A stretch of DNA of 64,000 nt from Micromonospora sp. MA102 (GTDB lineage: Bacteria > Actinomycetota > Actinomycetes > Mycobacteriales > Micromonosporaceae). Position numbers and translations under genes: made by a program. Under the pieces are notes generated by a model. It was not told the origin of the DNA and did no database searches. It was given only the letters and a program-made list of their open reading frames with translations. Positions 26,565-34,420 of this stretch are shown piece by piece. The stretch is from positions 358,057 through 422,056 of the forward strand of contig NZ_JAMWEG010000005.1 of assembly GCF_025460765.1 (NCBI RefSeq), written 5' to 3'. Each line of letters starts with the position of its first letter. Position 1 is the first letter of the stretch.

Positions 26565-26927
26565 ATGGCCGATCCGACGTATGACCGCAAGGAACAGTTC
26601 CAGCAGATCCAGAGCGGGCTCCTGCCCGGCGAGCAGATCATCGCCGTGTACGACGCGGTCGGCACGGGCACCGGGTTCATCGGCCTGACCGACCGGCGGG
26701 TCGTCATCCAGGACCGCTCCTTCGTCGGAAAGCGGTACGCGATCACCAGCATCCCGTACGCGAAGATCACCAGCGTGAGCGTGGTGAGCAACAAGTCGTG
26801 GGGCGGCTCGTTCTTCTCCAGCGGGGCCATCGCCATCCACGTCGGCACGCACACCTACGAGGTGGAGTTCCGGGGCGCGCAGAAGAGCCACCACGTGCAC
26901 AACGTCATCCTCCACCACATCTCCTGA
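26565..26927 (+). CDS. Bacterial PH-domain protein
   Basis: 120 residues. LLPGEQIIAVYDAVGTGTGFIGLTDRRVVIQDRS followed by an alternating-strand region and a C-terminal helix (AQKSHHVHNVILHHIS) is the pattern of small bacterial PH-like proteins (bPH/YokE-like). Cytoplasmic, with no membrane segment. Probably leaderless. The methyltransferase GTG begins 2 nt after its stop, so they are likely one operon. Function unknown. Confidence 0.75.
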   Translation: MADPTYDRKEQFQQIQSGLLPGEQIIAVYDAVGTGTGFIGLTDRRVVIQDRSFVGKRYAITSIPYAKITSVSVVSNKSWGGSFFSSGAIAIHVGTHTYEVEFRGAQKSHHVHNVILHHIS

Positions 26928-26928
26928 C

Positions 26929-27651
26929 GTGCCGGTCGACCTGCCGGCGCTCTACGACGCGGACAACGCGTGGGGGCGCGACGACGACTTCTTCCTGAGC
27001 TTCGTCGGGCGGACGCCCGCCCGGGTCCTCGACCTGGGCTGCGGCACCGGCCGGCTCACCATGGCCCTGGCCGCCGCCGGCCAGCGCGTCACCGGCGTCG
27101 ACCCGGAGGCCGCGTCGCTCGCCGCCGCCCGGGCCAGACCCGGTGGCGACCGGGTCACCTGGCTCCCCGGCACCGCCGCCGACCTGCCCGACGCGGCGTA
27201 CGACGTGGCCGTGCTGACCAGCCACGTGGCGCAGGAGATCCGTGACGACGGGACGTGGGCGGACACCCTCCGCCACCTGCGCCGGGCCCTGGTCGACGGC
27301 GGCCGGCTGGCGTTCGACTCCCGCGACCCGGCCGCGCGGCGCTGGGAACGCTGGAACCCCACCGACTCGCTTCGCCGGCTCACCCTGCCGGACGGCACGA
27401 CGGTGGACGCCTGGACCGAGCTGACCGCCGTACGCGACGGCCTGGTGAGCTTCCTGCACCACTACCTGCTGCCCGGCGGCGCGGAGCTGCGCACCCCGGG
27501 CACGCTGCGCTTCCGCACCGAGACGGAGCTGCGGACCGCCCTCGCCGGGGCCGGCTTCACGGTCGAGCGGGTGCTCGGCGGCTGGGCCGGGGAGCCGGTC
27601 GGCGCCGGCGACGACGGAGAGCTGATCGTGCTCGCCCGCGCGGCACGGTGA
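26929..27651 (+). CDS. Class I SAM-dependent methyltransferase
   Basis: 240 residues. SAM-binding motif VLDLGCGTGRLTMAL at about residues 33-47, then VTGVDPEAASLAAAR and the DVAVLTSHVAQEI strand. The family acts on many small molecules, and no substrate hint is visible. GTG start. The stop is followed 9 nt later by the stop of the convergent beta-barrel gene. Confidence 0.85.
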   Translation: MPVDLPALYDADNAWGRDDDFFLSFVGRTPARVLDLGCGTGRLTMALAAAGQRVTGVDPEAASLAAARARPGGDRVTWLPGTAADLPDAAYDVAVLTSHVAQEIRDDGTWADTLRHLRRALVDGGRLAFDSRDPAARRWERWNPTDSLRRLTLPDGTTVDAWTELTAVRDGLVSFLHHYLLPGGAELRTPGTLRFRTETELRTALAGAGFTVERVLGGWAGEPVGAGDDGELIVLARAAR

Positions 27652-27660
27652 CCCCGAGGG

Positions 27661-28116
27661 TCAGCGCCGGTACGACAGCTTGAAGTCGAGCGTCCAGTCG
27701 GCGCCGTCGGCGGACCGCTCCCAGCGGCCGTCGATGGCGGTGCCGTCCTCCCGCAGCGTCCCGATGAACCGCTGGTGGAAGCCGGGCACGTTCCGCCACA
27801 TCCGCCAGACGCCGTCGGCGAACGTCATCCGGTAGACCCGGTGCACGCCGCGGGCGTCGGCGTACAGCACCGCGAACTCCTCGTCCGAGTCGTCAAGGCC
27901 GATCAGCTGGGTGGTCGGGAGCGGGTTGTTCTCCCGCCAGGCGAGCGGCGCCGTCTCCGGCACCGGCTCGGCGTCGCTGTGCTGGCGGAGGAACCGGCCC
28001 CCTTCCACCCAGGTGAACTCCGTCCAGCCGGCACCGAGACCCTCGACCTCCGGATGCACCGTCCACCGACCGACCAGCACGTCGAGCCGCGCGAGCGCCG
28101 GATGCCGCTTCCCCAT
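27661..28116 (-). CDS. DUF1579-like beta-barrel protein
   Basis: 151 residues. HPALARLDVLVGRWTV at the start followed by alternating strands (TEFTWVEGGRFLRQ, FAVLYADARGVHRVYRMTF, GVWRMWRNVPGFHQRFIG) suggests a calycin-like barrel of the DUF1579/heme-barrel type. No signal peptide. ATG with AGGAGGACGG. Divergent from the SanA/YdcF gene, 58 nt apart. No catalytic motif visible. Confidence 0.65.
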   Translation of the reverse strand: MGKRHPALARLDVLVGRWTVHPEVEGLGAGWTEFTWVEGGRFLRQHSDAEPVPETAPLAWRENNPLPTTQLIGLDDSDEEFAVLYADARGVHRVYRMTFADGVWRMWRNVPGFHQRFIGTLREDGTAIDGRWERSADGADWTLDFKLSYRR

Positions 28117-28161
28117 CGCCGTCCTCCTGCCGCCGGGAACCCGGTGGGCGCCGCCGCCTGA

Positions 28162-28167
28162 CAGAAT
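28162..28167 (+). promoter_or_regulatory. -10-like hexamer of the SanA/YdcF gene
   Basis: CAGAAT, 7 nt before the ATG at 28175. Confidence 0.4.
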
Positions 28168-28174
28168 CGCCCGC

Positions 28175-28891
28175 ATGCGGGGGCTGTTCGCGAGGGTCAG
28201 GGGATGGTGCACCGACCGCAGACCGACGGTACGCCGGATCCGCCGTACCGTGGCGGTGGTCGTGGTGGGCGCGGCGCTGGTGGCCGCCGGCACCGCGGCC
28301 AGCGTGGCGTGGGTCCGCGGCGGCGCGAAGGGCCACCTGTTCACCGAGGCCGACGTGCCGGAAGCCCCGGTCGCCCTGGTCCTCGGCACCAAGGTGAAGG
28401 CCGACGGCACCCCGTCGCCGTTCCTCGCCGCCCGGCTGGAGATCGCGCAGCGGCTCCTCGCCGCCGGCAAGGTCCGGGTCATCCTGGTCTCCGGCGACCA
28501 CATGAACGACGACTACGACGAGCCCGACGCCATGCGGCGCTGGCTCGTCGACCGGGGCGTGCCGGCCGGGAAGGTGGTGCTCGACCACGCCGGCTTCGAC
28601 ACCTACGACTCCTGTGCCCGGGCCCGGCGCGTCTTCGGTGTGGAGCGGGCGACCGTGGTGACCCAGTCCTTCCACCTGGCCCGGGCCGTGTCGCTCTGCC
28701 GGCACCTCGGCGTGGCCGCCAACGGCGTGGGCGACGACACCGCCCGGCGGTACGCGCAACGCTGGCGGGTCAGCGCCACCCGGGAGTACGGGGCCTGCGT
28801 CAAGGCCACGCTGGACGTCCTCTCCGGCCGGGATCCGGTGCACCTGGGGCGCCGCGAGACCGGGGTGGACGACGCCCTGCGCGCGGGCTGA
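28175..28891 (+). CDS. SanA/YdcF (ElyC-like, DUF218) family membrane protein
   Basis: 238 residues. A basic N-terminus, one membrane helix at about 27-48, then the extracytoplasmic DUF218 domain: ALVLGTKVKADGTPSPFLAARLEIA, ILVSGDHMNDDYDEPDAMRRWL and TYDSCARARRVFGV. Family members (E. coli SanA, ElyC) affect envelope permeability or lipid-carrier metabolism. Longer in-frame starts are shadows of the divergent gene. Confidence 0.85.
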   Translation: MRGLFARVRGWCTDRRPTVRRIRRTVAVVVVGAALVAAGTAASVAWVRGGAKGHLFTEADVPEAPVALVLGTKVKADGTPSPFLAARLEIAQRLLAAGKVRVILVSGDHMNDDYDEPDAMRRWLVDRGVPAGKVVLDHAGFDTYDSCARARRVFGVERATVVTQSFHLARAVSLCRHLGVAANGVGDDTARRYAQRWRVSATREYGACVKATLDVLSGRDPVHLGRRETGVDDALRAG

Positions 28892-28912
28892 GGCGCGGCC
28901 CGGCCGTCGGGG

Positions 28913-28918
28913 TAGGGT
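28913..28918 (+). promoter_or_regulatory. -10-like hexamer of the helical hypothetical gene
   Basis: TAGGGT, 6 nt before the GTG at 28925. Confidence 0.5.
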
Positions 28919-28924
28919 CGCGGC

Positions 28925-29293
28925 GTGGTGAAGCTGGCCGAGGAGACGCTGGCGGCGGTCGGTCGGATGACCGTCGCGGCGACCGAACTGGAGCATGTGC
29001 TGTCCCGGCTCGGCGCGGGTGAGGCGGACCCCGACGAGATCTTCGCGCGGGCCGGGGCGCCGCTGCTCGCGGCCCGTGAGGCGGCGCGGTCCGCCCCGCC
29101 GCCGATCCGGGCGGACTACGCCAGTCTGGTCGAGGGGGCGGCGACCCAGCTGGCCGTGGGCCAGGCCGCGTTGCGGGCCGTGTGGCGCGGTGGCCGGACC
29201 GATCCGGCGCTGTTCGACGAGATCACCGCGCGGCTGCTGCGCTGCCGGGACGTCCTGCACGACCGGCTCCTCGCGCCACAGGGGACCGACTAG
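28925..29293 (+). CDS. Small all-helical hypothetical protein
   Basis: 122 residues, Ala/Leu/Arg-rich with regular helical spacing throughout and no membrane segment or motif (VKLAEETLAAVGRMTVAATE at the start). GTG start 6 nt after a TAGGGT hexamer, so probably leaderless. Codon usage is normal for the region, which supports it being real. Confidence 0.65.
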   Translation: MVKLAEETLAAVGRMTVAATELEHVLSRLGAGEADPDEIFARAGAPLLAAREAARSAPPPIRADYASLVEGAATQLAVGQAALRAVWRGGRTDPALFDEITARLLRCRDVLHDRLLAPQGTD

Positions 29294-29333
29294 CGGGGCA
29301 CCTGGCTGCCCGGCGGCCGTCCGCGGCCGGCGC

Positions 29334-29339
29334 TATCGT
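29334..29339 (+). promoter_or_regulatory. -10-like hexamer preceding the acetyltransferase remnant
   Basis: TATCGT, 6 nt before the ATG at 29346, so the promoter may have outlived most of the gene. Confidence 0.4.
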
Positions 29340-29345
29340 TGCCGG

Positions 29346-29504
29346 ATGCCCGCGCTGATCGCGCCCACCGTCCGGCTGCACTCCGCCCGGCTGGCGGCCC
29401 ACCGGGAGTGGGGTCCCGGCCGCCACGAGGACACCGAACTGGGCACCGCCCGGCGTTACTGGATCGCGCTCCGGGCGCCGCTCACGCGCCCCCACCCGGG
29501 CTGA
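29346..29504 (+). pseudogene. Probable N-terminal remnant of a GNAT acetyltransferase
   Basis: 52 codons. The first 30 residues (MPALIAPTVRLHSARLAAHR then EWGPGRHEDT) look like the N-terminus of a GNAT group I know from actinobacteria (roughly MPELIAPTxRLHxxxL with EWGPGxHEDG). The rest of the acetyltransferase is absent: the frame ends after 22 further unrelated residues, and the next gene begins within 50 nt. It still has a promoter-like hexamer. Family resemblance is from memory. A genuine short protein is the alternative. Confidence 0.5.
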
Positions 29505-29553
29505 CGGTCCTGGTAGATTTCGCGCTTCGCCTCGATGGAATGAGGAACTGCGC

Positions 29554-30468
29554 ATGACCGGCACGGGGGCCGAATCGGGCGCGGGACCGGCGATGGAGCC
29601 GGCACCGGGCACAGGACCAGCCGATCCTTCGGCACCTCACCCACTCGGGCCGCCGCCGCCCGGATACGGACCGCCGCCGTACGCGCCACCGGCGGTCCCG
29701 TTCGGGCCGCAGCCGCCGGCGCCGTGGGCGCCGCCGCCCGGCCCGCGCAACCGCACCCTCGTCGTCGCCGCCGTCATCGTGGGCGTGGTGCTGCTGGTGG
29801 GCTGCCTCGGTCTGACCGGCGGCGTGCTCCTGCTGCGCTCCGCGACGACCACCGCGTCCGGACCGGCGCGGGAGGCGCCCCCGCCGCCCAGCACCGGTCA
29901 CAGCCCCGGGGCGACCGCCGAGCCCGACGTGAGCGAGGAGCCCGTGCAGCAGGGGCCGCAGGCCAGCCAGTACCCGGCCGAGGAGATCTCCGACCTGAAC
30001 CGGGTGTGCGACGACGGCGTCTACTACCCGCAGTCGCCGAAACGCGCCGGCAAGGCGCCGCACCCGCTGGTGCTGCTCATCGGGGACGGTTCCGGCCTGC
30101 GCTACCAGAACGGCACCTACTACTTCTCACAGGGCCTGTCGAAGAAGGTGGAGCAGACCTGGGCGGCGGAGTCGCCCACGAAGGTGCAGATGGTCGCCTG
30201 CCTCGACCGGGTCAGCAGCGGTGCGACGATCCGCCGCTGCAAGTACGACGACCCGAAGCCGCTGACGTTGACGCTGCTGCGGGCGAGCTGGCGCCTTCGG
30301 GTGTACGAGGTGTCCACCGGCCGCAAGCTGCTCGACAAGGCCATGACGGGCGACGACCAGGCGTGCCCGTACGTCGTCCTGGCCGGCCCGGACAAGAAGA
30401 TCTACGCCGAGGTCAGCGACCGGGCCGCCGTCGCCGCGCTCCGCAAGCTCGTCAACGGGTCAGCCTGA
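29554..30468 (+). CDS. Pro-rich single-pass membrane protein with extracytoplasmic domain
   Basis: 304 residues. The N-terminal 65 residues are Pro/Gly-rich and cytoplasmic. One membrane helix lies at about 68-95. A Thr/Ser/Pro linker follows, then a roughly 160-residue outer domain with several Cys (VCDDGVYY, VACLDRVSS, RRCKYDD, ACPYVVL) that could form disulfides. Similar layouts are common in actinobacterial cell-surface proteins of unknown role. Start supported by TGAGGAAC. The 3' end overlaps the convergent pentapeptide-DinB gene by 9 nt. Confidence 0.75.
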   Translation: MTGTGAESGAGPAMEPAPGTGPADPSAPHPLGPPPPGYGPPPYAPPAVPFGPQPPAPWAPPPGPRNRTLVVAAVIVGVVLLVGCLGLTGGVLLLRSATTTASGPAREAPPPPSTGHSPGATAEPDVSEEPVQQGPQASQYPAEEISDLNRVCDDGVYYPQSPKRAGKAPHPLVLLIGDGSGLRYQNGTYYFSQGLSKKVEQTWAAESPTKVQMVACLDRVSSGATIRRCKYDDPKPLTLTLLRASWRLRVYEVSTGRKLLDKAMTGDDQACPYVVLAGPDKKIYAEVSDRAAVAALRKLVNGSA

Positions 30469-31245
30469 ACCAGCCCCGCGTGCCTCCAGCACGGCCAGGT
30501 CGCGCTCCGCGTAGAGCCGGTGCTCCCACTCCTCGTTGAGGACGACCAGCAGGCACTCCCGGATCGGGTAGCTGCGGGGTCGCGGCCAGCCAGGGCCCTC
30601 CACCGGCTCGGTGCGGCCGTCGAGTGACTCGGGGGTCAGCCGCTCGATGACCTCGCGCACCGTGGACATCCGGTCGCGGCGCAGCGCCAACACCGCGTCG
30701 AGCGGGGGCCGCGCGTCCCGGTCGCGCGGCACACCCGGCGTGTCCGGCATCTCGTCCCACGGCAGGTCGAGGGAATCCCACGGCGACGGGTCGCCGAGCA
30801 CCGCCCGCCCGATCCACGCGTCGGTGGCGAAGACCAGGTGCCGCAGCGTCTCGATGAACGACCACTCACCGTCGACCGACTCGTGCAGCAGCTCGGGCCG
30901 CAGCCGGCCGGCCCGTTCGACGGTCCCGCTCCAGAGCCGCTCCAGGATGTCCCACGCCGCGCGGAAGCCGGCCGGGTCGGTCGGGCGCATCCTGGCCCGG
31001 TCCGGGTGCCGCCGGTCCAGCTCCGCCTGGATCAGCGGCCCGACGTCGACGCCGTTGATCGTCAGGTTCTCGATCTCACCGTGGATGTCGACGCCGACCA
31101 GCTCGACGCCACGCATGCTGGCCCCGCTCAGGTCGACGCCACGGAACCGGGCACCGGACAGGTCGACGGCGCGCAGCTGGGCGCCGCTGAGGTCGACGTG
31201 CTCGAACCGCGAGCCGCGCAGATCGGCGGCAGTGAATTCAGCCAC
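30460..31245 (-). CDS. Pentapeptide-repeat / DinB fusion protein
   Basis: 261 residues. Residues 1-50 contain pentapeptide repeats in A(D/N)LxG style (AADLRGSRFEHVDLSGAQLR, AVDLSGARFRGVDLSGASMR). A linker leads into a DinB/DUF664-like four-helix domain (LLHESVDGEWSFIETLRHLVFATDAWIGR) with a late NEEWEHRLYAERDL helix; paired His and Glu suggest a metal site. DinB-family proteins in actinobacteria are often mycothiol- or bacillithiol-dependent transferases. GTG start 6 nt after TAGCCT (leaderless). Confidence 0.82.
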   Translation of the reverse strand: MAEFTAADLRGSRFEHVDLSGAQLRAVDLSGARFRGVDLSGASMRGVELVGVDIHGEIENLTINGVDVGPLIQAELDRRHPDRARMRPTDPAGFRAAWDILERLWSGTVERAGRLRPELLHESVDGEWSFIETLRHLVFATDAWIGRAVLGDPSPWDSLDLPWDEMPDTPGVPRDRDARPPLDAVLALRRDRMSTVREVIERLTPESLDGRTEPVEGPGWPRPRSYPIRECLLVVLNEEWEHRLYAERDLAVLEARGAGSG

Positions 31246-31251
31246 CCCAGC

Positions 31252-31257
31252 AGGCTA
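31252..31257 (-). promoter_or_regulatory. -10-like hexamer of the pentapeptide-DinB gene
   Basis: TAGCCT on the minus strand, 6 nt before the GTG at 31245. Confidence 0.5.
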
Positions 31258-31361
31258 GCCGCGACGCCCGGCACACCGCGCCCCCGGAAGAGTCGGCGGC
31301 GCGGCCCGGCCGGCGGGCGAAATGACTTGCCGGAGGGTCGGCCGGCTGCGACGCTCCGACC

Positions 31362-32327
31362 GTGATCGACAAGCCGGATGTCGACGAGCGGTTGCTGGCG
31401 GCCGAGGTGGCCGGCGCCTGGGGCGTGGACATCGTCGGCCTCGTCTTCATGCCCGTCGGACTGGACGGGGACGCCTGGGCGTACCGGGTGGACACGTCCG
31501 ACGGCGGGCGCTACTTCCTGAAGATGCGCCGCGGCGAGTACACGCGGGCCGCCGTCCTGCTGCCCGGTTTCCTCCGCGCCCAGGGCGTCCGGCAGGTCGT
31601 CGCGCCGATCGACCGGCCGGACGGCGGGGTCGGTCGCCGGTTCGGCGACCACCGGCTGCTGCTCTACCCGTTCCACGACGGCGGCAGTCTGTGGGGCCGC
31701 GGCCTCACCGACCGCCAGTGGATCGAGTACGGCGAGTTCCTCGGTCGGCTGCACGCGGTCACGCCGAGCGCCGACATCGCCGCGGTCCTGCCGGTCGAGA
31801 CCTGGCGGTCGAGCGCCGGCGATCGGCTCCGCGCCCTCGGCGAGCAGGCCGCCGCGAGCGAGATTCTCGCCGCCTTCTGGGGCCGGTACGGTGCCGCGCT
31901 GCACCGGTTGTCGGAAACGGTCGACGACCTCGCCTCCCGGGTGACGCACGGTCGGCACGTCGTGTGCCACGCCGACATCCACCCCGGCAACCTCATCGCC
32001 GACCGCGACGGCCCACTGCACGTCGTGGACTGGGACGCACCGATCCTCGCGCCTCGCGAGCGGGACCTGATGTTCGTCTTCAGCCGGGACTTCGGCGACC
32101 ACCCGATCAACGCGCGCCGCGCCGAGCTCTTCCGCCGGGGCTACGGGCCGCTGGAACCGGACCGGACCACGCTGAGCTACTACCGCAGCGAACGGCACCT
32201 CGACGACGCCGCCGTCTTCCTGAGGAGCATCCTCCACTCCGGGGCCAGTCCGGAATCCCGCGCCAACGACCTGCACTGGCTGACCCGGATCGCCGAGACC
32301 GTCGCCGACCCCGGCTACACGGCCTGA
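31362..32327 (+). CDS. Aminoglycoside phosphotransferase (APH)-family kinase
   Basis: 321 residues. Protein-kinase-like fold with nucleotide-binding GRYFLKMRRGEY, catalytic loop VCHADIHPGNLIADRDG (catalytic Asp about residue 205) and metal-binding VVDWDAP. The overall layout, including the DLMFVFSRDFGDHP stretch, is closest to the spectinomycin-phosphotransferase APH(9)-like branch. Family members also phosphorylate unrelated alcohols, so resistance is not implied. GTG start. Confidence 0.82.
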   Translation: MIDKPDVDERLLAAEVAGAWGVDIVGLVFMPVGLDGDAWAYRVDTSDGGRYFLKMRRGEYTRAAVLLPGFLRAQGVRQVVAPIDRPDGGVGRRFGDHRLLLYPFHDGGSLWGRGLTDRQWIEYGEFLGRLHAVTPSADIAAVLPVETWRSSAGDRLRALGEQAAASEILAAFWGRYGAALHRLSETVDDLASRVTHGRHVVCHADIHPGNLIADRDGPLHVVDWDAPILAPRERDLMFVFSRDFGDHPINARRAELFRRGYGPLEPDRTTLSYYRSERHLDDAAVFLRSILHSGASPESRANDLHWLTRIAETVADPGYTA

Positions 32328-32401
32328 CGTCGCGACACCAGCCCACCGTCCGAACACGATCCCGTGGCCGGGACAGCGCCGAGCGGTCCGGACGCGAGAA
32401 G

Positions 32402-33208
32402 ATGACGGAACGGCAGGACGGGGGCAGGGACGTGAGCGAGCACACTGTGGACACCGACGACCAACCGGCCGCACTGGCCCCGGCGACTCTCCGTGCGCTC
32501 CGCCGTTCGGTCGGGACGCGGCCCCGGGGGTGGCTGATCGCGATCACTCTGCTGCTGGGCCCGCTGGCCGCGATGGCGATGGCCGCCGCCGAGCAACCCG
32601 GCGACCTGACCTTCGCCACCCTCTCCGATCCGGTGCAGAGCCTGATGTCCGTGACGGTGCCGTTCCTCGGCGTCCTGCTGGCCCAGGACCTGCGCCGGGC
32701 ACCCCGCACCACCCGGTTCGCCCCGACCCTGCTGGCGGCGACGCTCCTGGCGGCCGCTGTCGGAGCCTTCGGAGGCCTGGTGTCCGCCGCCGCTGTCGCA
32801 CTCGCGCCGTCGGGCACCGCCCCGGACCCCTGGCGCCACGCCGCCACCATCGTGCTGGGCGGCGTGCTCGTGCAGATCGTCGCCCAACTGGTGGGCACCG
32901 GGCTGGGCCTGCTGCTGCGGCCCGCCGTCGTCGCGTGCCTCGCCACCATCGTGCTGCCGCTGGGCACGTGGGCCGTGCTGGGGGCGGTCGACCTCCTCCA
33001 GCCCGCGCAGGCATTCACCCCCTACGCCACGGTCCGGCACCTGCTCTCGGGCCGGATGAGCGCGGCGAACTGGGCCCAGTGGCTCGTCGTGCTCCTGATC
33101 TGGGGTGCCGGTCCGAACATCGTCGGCGTGGCCCGGCTGAAGCGGCGGAAGCCGGACGGCGACCCGACGCCGGACGCCACCGCGCGCGATTCCGCCCGGG
33201 CAGCGTGA
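32402..33208 (+). CDS. Six-helix membrane protein, ABC-2 permease-like
   Basis: 268 residues from the ATG; a GTG ten codons later (32432) is an alternative start. Six hydrophobic helices follow a hydrophilic N-terminus. The arrangement resembles ABC-2 type permeases, but there is no ATPase gene adjacent and no diagnostic motif. The C-terminus is charged (KRRKPDGDPTPDATARDSAR). It lies 74 nt after the APH-like gene in the same direction. Confidence 0.65.
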   Translation: MTERQDGGRDVSEHTVDTDDQPAALAPATLRALRRSVGTRPRGWLIAITLLLGPLAAMAMAAAEQPGDLTFATLSDPVQSLMSVTVPFLGVLLAQDLRRAPRTTRFAPTLLAATLLAAAVGAFGGLVSAAAVALAPSGTAPDPWRHAATIVLGGVLVQIVAQLVGTGLGLLLRPAVVACLATIVLPLGTWAVLGAVDLLQPAQAFTPYATVRHLLSGRMSAANWAQWLVVLLIWGAGPNIVGVARLKRRKPDGDPTPDATARDSARAA

Positions 33209-33321
33209 CCGCGCTCGCTGGTCCCCCATTGCCGGGCGTGGTCCGCAACCCGTCGCACAAGCCTGTCACCCGCCGTTACCAATGGGCGGCCCGAAGTCCG
33301 GCCGGATCCGAGGTCGGGTAC

Positions 33322-33885
33322 TCAGCGCCTGGTCTCGTACCTGGTCAGGACCACGCCGCCAGGGAACGTCCGGGTCTCCACCAGGGTCAGGTTCACCCAG
33401 TCGTCCAGGGCCGCGAAGAACGGCGTGCCACCACCGACCAGGACCGGATGGGTGACCATCGCGTACTCGTCGATCAGCCCGGCCCGCATGGCCGCTGCGG
33501 CGAGTGTGGCGCCGGCGATATCCATGGGGCCGCCGTCCCCGGCCTTGAGCCGGGTGATCTCGGTGACCGCGTCGCCGGTGACCAGGCGGGTGTTCCAGTC
33601 GACCGTGCTGGTCGTCGAGGAGAACACCACCTTGGGCATGTCCCGCCAGCGGCGGGCGAACTCGATCTCCGCCGGTGTGGCGCCCGGCTGCTGGTCGGCG
33701 GTCGGCCAGTGGGAGCTCATCGTCTCCCACAGTCTGCGCCCGTACAGCGCCGTGCCTGTCGACCCCACCCGGTCGGACCACCACTGGAACAACTCGTCGC
33801 TCGGCACACTCCACCCGAGGTCGTCGCCGGGCGCGGCGATGTAGCCGTCCAGGCTCAGGTTCATGCCGAAGGTCAGTTTTCGCAT
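33322..33885 (-). CDS. Dihydrofolate reductase family (RibD C-terminal) protein
   Basis: 187 residues. The sequence MRKLTFGMNLSLDGYIAAPG, the ALYGRRLWETM segment and the central GGPMDIAGATLAAAAMRAGLIDEY block are standard for small stand-alone RibD-C reductases that bind NADPH. Substrate unknown. The ATG at 33885 with GGGAGG is chosen; 15 extra upstream residues are unlikely to be translated. Confidence 0.88.
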   Translation of the reverse strand: MRKLTFGMNLSLDGYIAAPGDDLGWSVPSDELFQWWSDRVGSTGTALYGRRLWETMSSHWPTADQQPGATPAEIEFARRWRDMPKVVFSSTTSTVDWNTRLVTGDAVTEITRLKAGDGGPMDIAGATLAAAAMRAGLIDEYAMVTHPVLVGGGTPFFAALDDWVNLTLVETRTFPGGVVLTRYETRR

Positions 33886-33949
33886 CGTGTCAGCCTCCCG
33901 TGAGTCGGTACTCGACGTACAGACCAGCACGGCGCGGAAGAATCACCGG

Positions 33950-34420
33950 TCAGGCCAACGCCGCCGGAAGGACGAGGAGGGCGAAACGGAACACTCGCCC
34001 GAGTAGGCACGCGACGGCGAACTCCCAGTGTCGAAGGCCCGCGGTGCCGGCGGCGAGGCTGACTCCGGCCAGCGGTGGAACCCCGACTGCGGCGGAGACG
34101 AGCACCGTCGGCAGGGCGGTGCGCCGGCGGGAGAGCCAGCGCTGGATCCGCCCGGCCCAACGGGCGCCCCTGGCCGCCGCGCGACCCGATCGGCTCCGAT
34201 GCGCGAGTTTCTGGGCCAGCCGCCCCGTTCCGCGACGCGCGGCTTCGAACAGGAGCAGCTTGCCGGCGGTCTGCCCGACCGCCAGGGCGAGGACGGCGAC
34301 CAGAGCGTGGCCGCCACGGTGTCCGGCGACTACGGCGTAGGCCTCGGCGTTGACGATCGGGACGAGGGCCGAGGCGAGACCGTACCCGAGCGCCAGTACC
34401 GCCTCGGCGAGGCTGCTCAT
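33950..34420 (-). CDS. Small VTT/DedA-like membrane protein
   Basis: 156 residues, about four hydrophobic segments. VPIVNAEAYAVVAGHRGGHA near the start and GVPPLAGVSLAAGTAGLRHWEFAVACLLGRVFRF near the end resemble the VTT (SNARE-associated, DedA) core, which moves lipids across the membrane. The middle is Arg-rich and cytoplasmic. The ATG overlaps the stop of the CDP-alcohol phosphatidyltransferase gene (ATGA), so they are co-translated. Family call is moderate. Confidence 0.65.
   Translation of the reverse strand: MSSLAEAVLALGYGLASALVPIVNAEAYAVVAGHRGGHALVAVLALAVGQTAGKLLLFEAARRGTGRLAQKLAHRSRSGRAAARGARWAGRIQRWLSRRRTALPTVLVSAAVGVPPLAGVSLAAGTAGLRHWEFAVACLLGRVFRFALLVLPAALA

Noticed and set aside
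31362..32327. Antibiotic-resistance gene (spectinomycin phosphotransferase)
   Set aside because: The catalytic motifs show an APH-fold kinase, but the family is broad and nothing nearby suggests resistance or antibiotic synthesis.
33209..33321. CCCATT ... AATGGG pairing between the permease-like gene and the RibD-type gene
   Set aside because: Arms are short and the loop is about 50 nt, so it is not a credible terminator.
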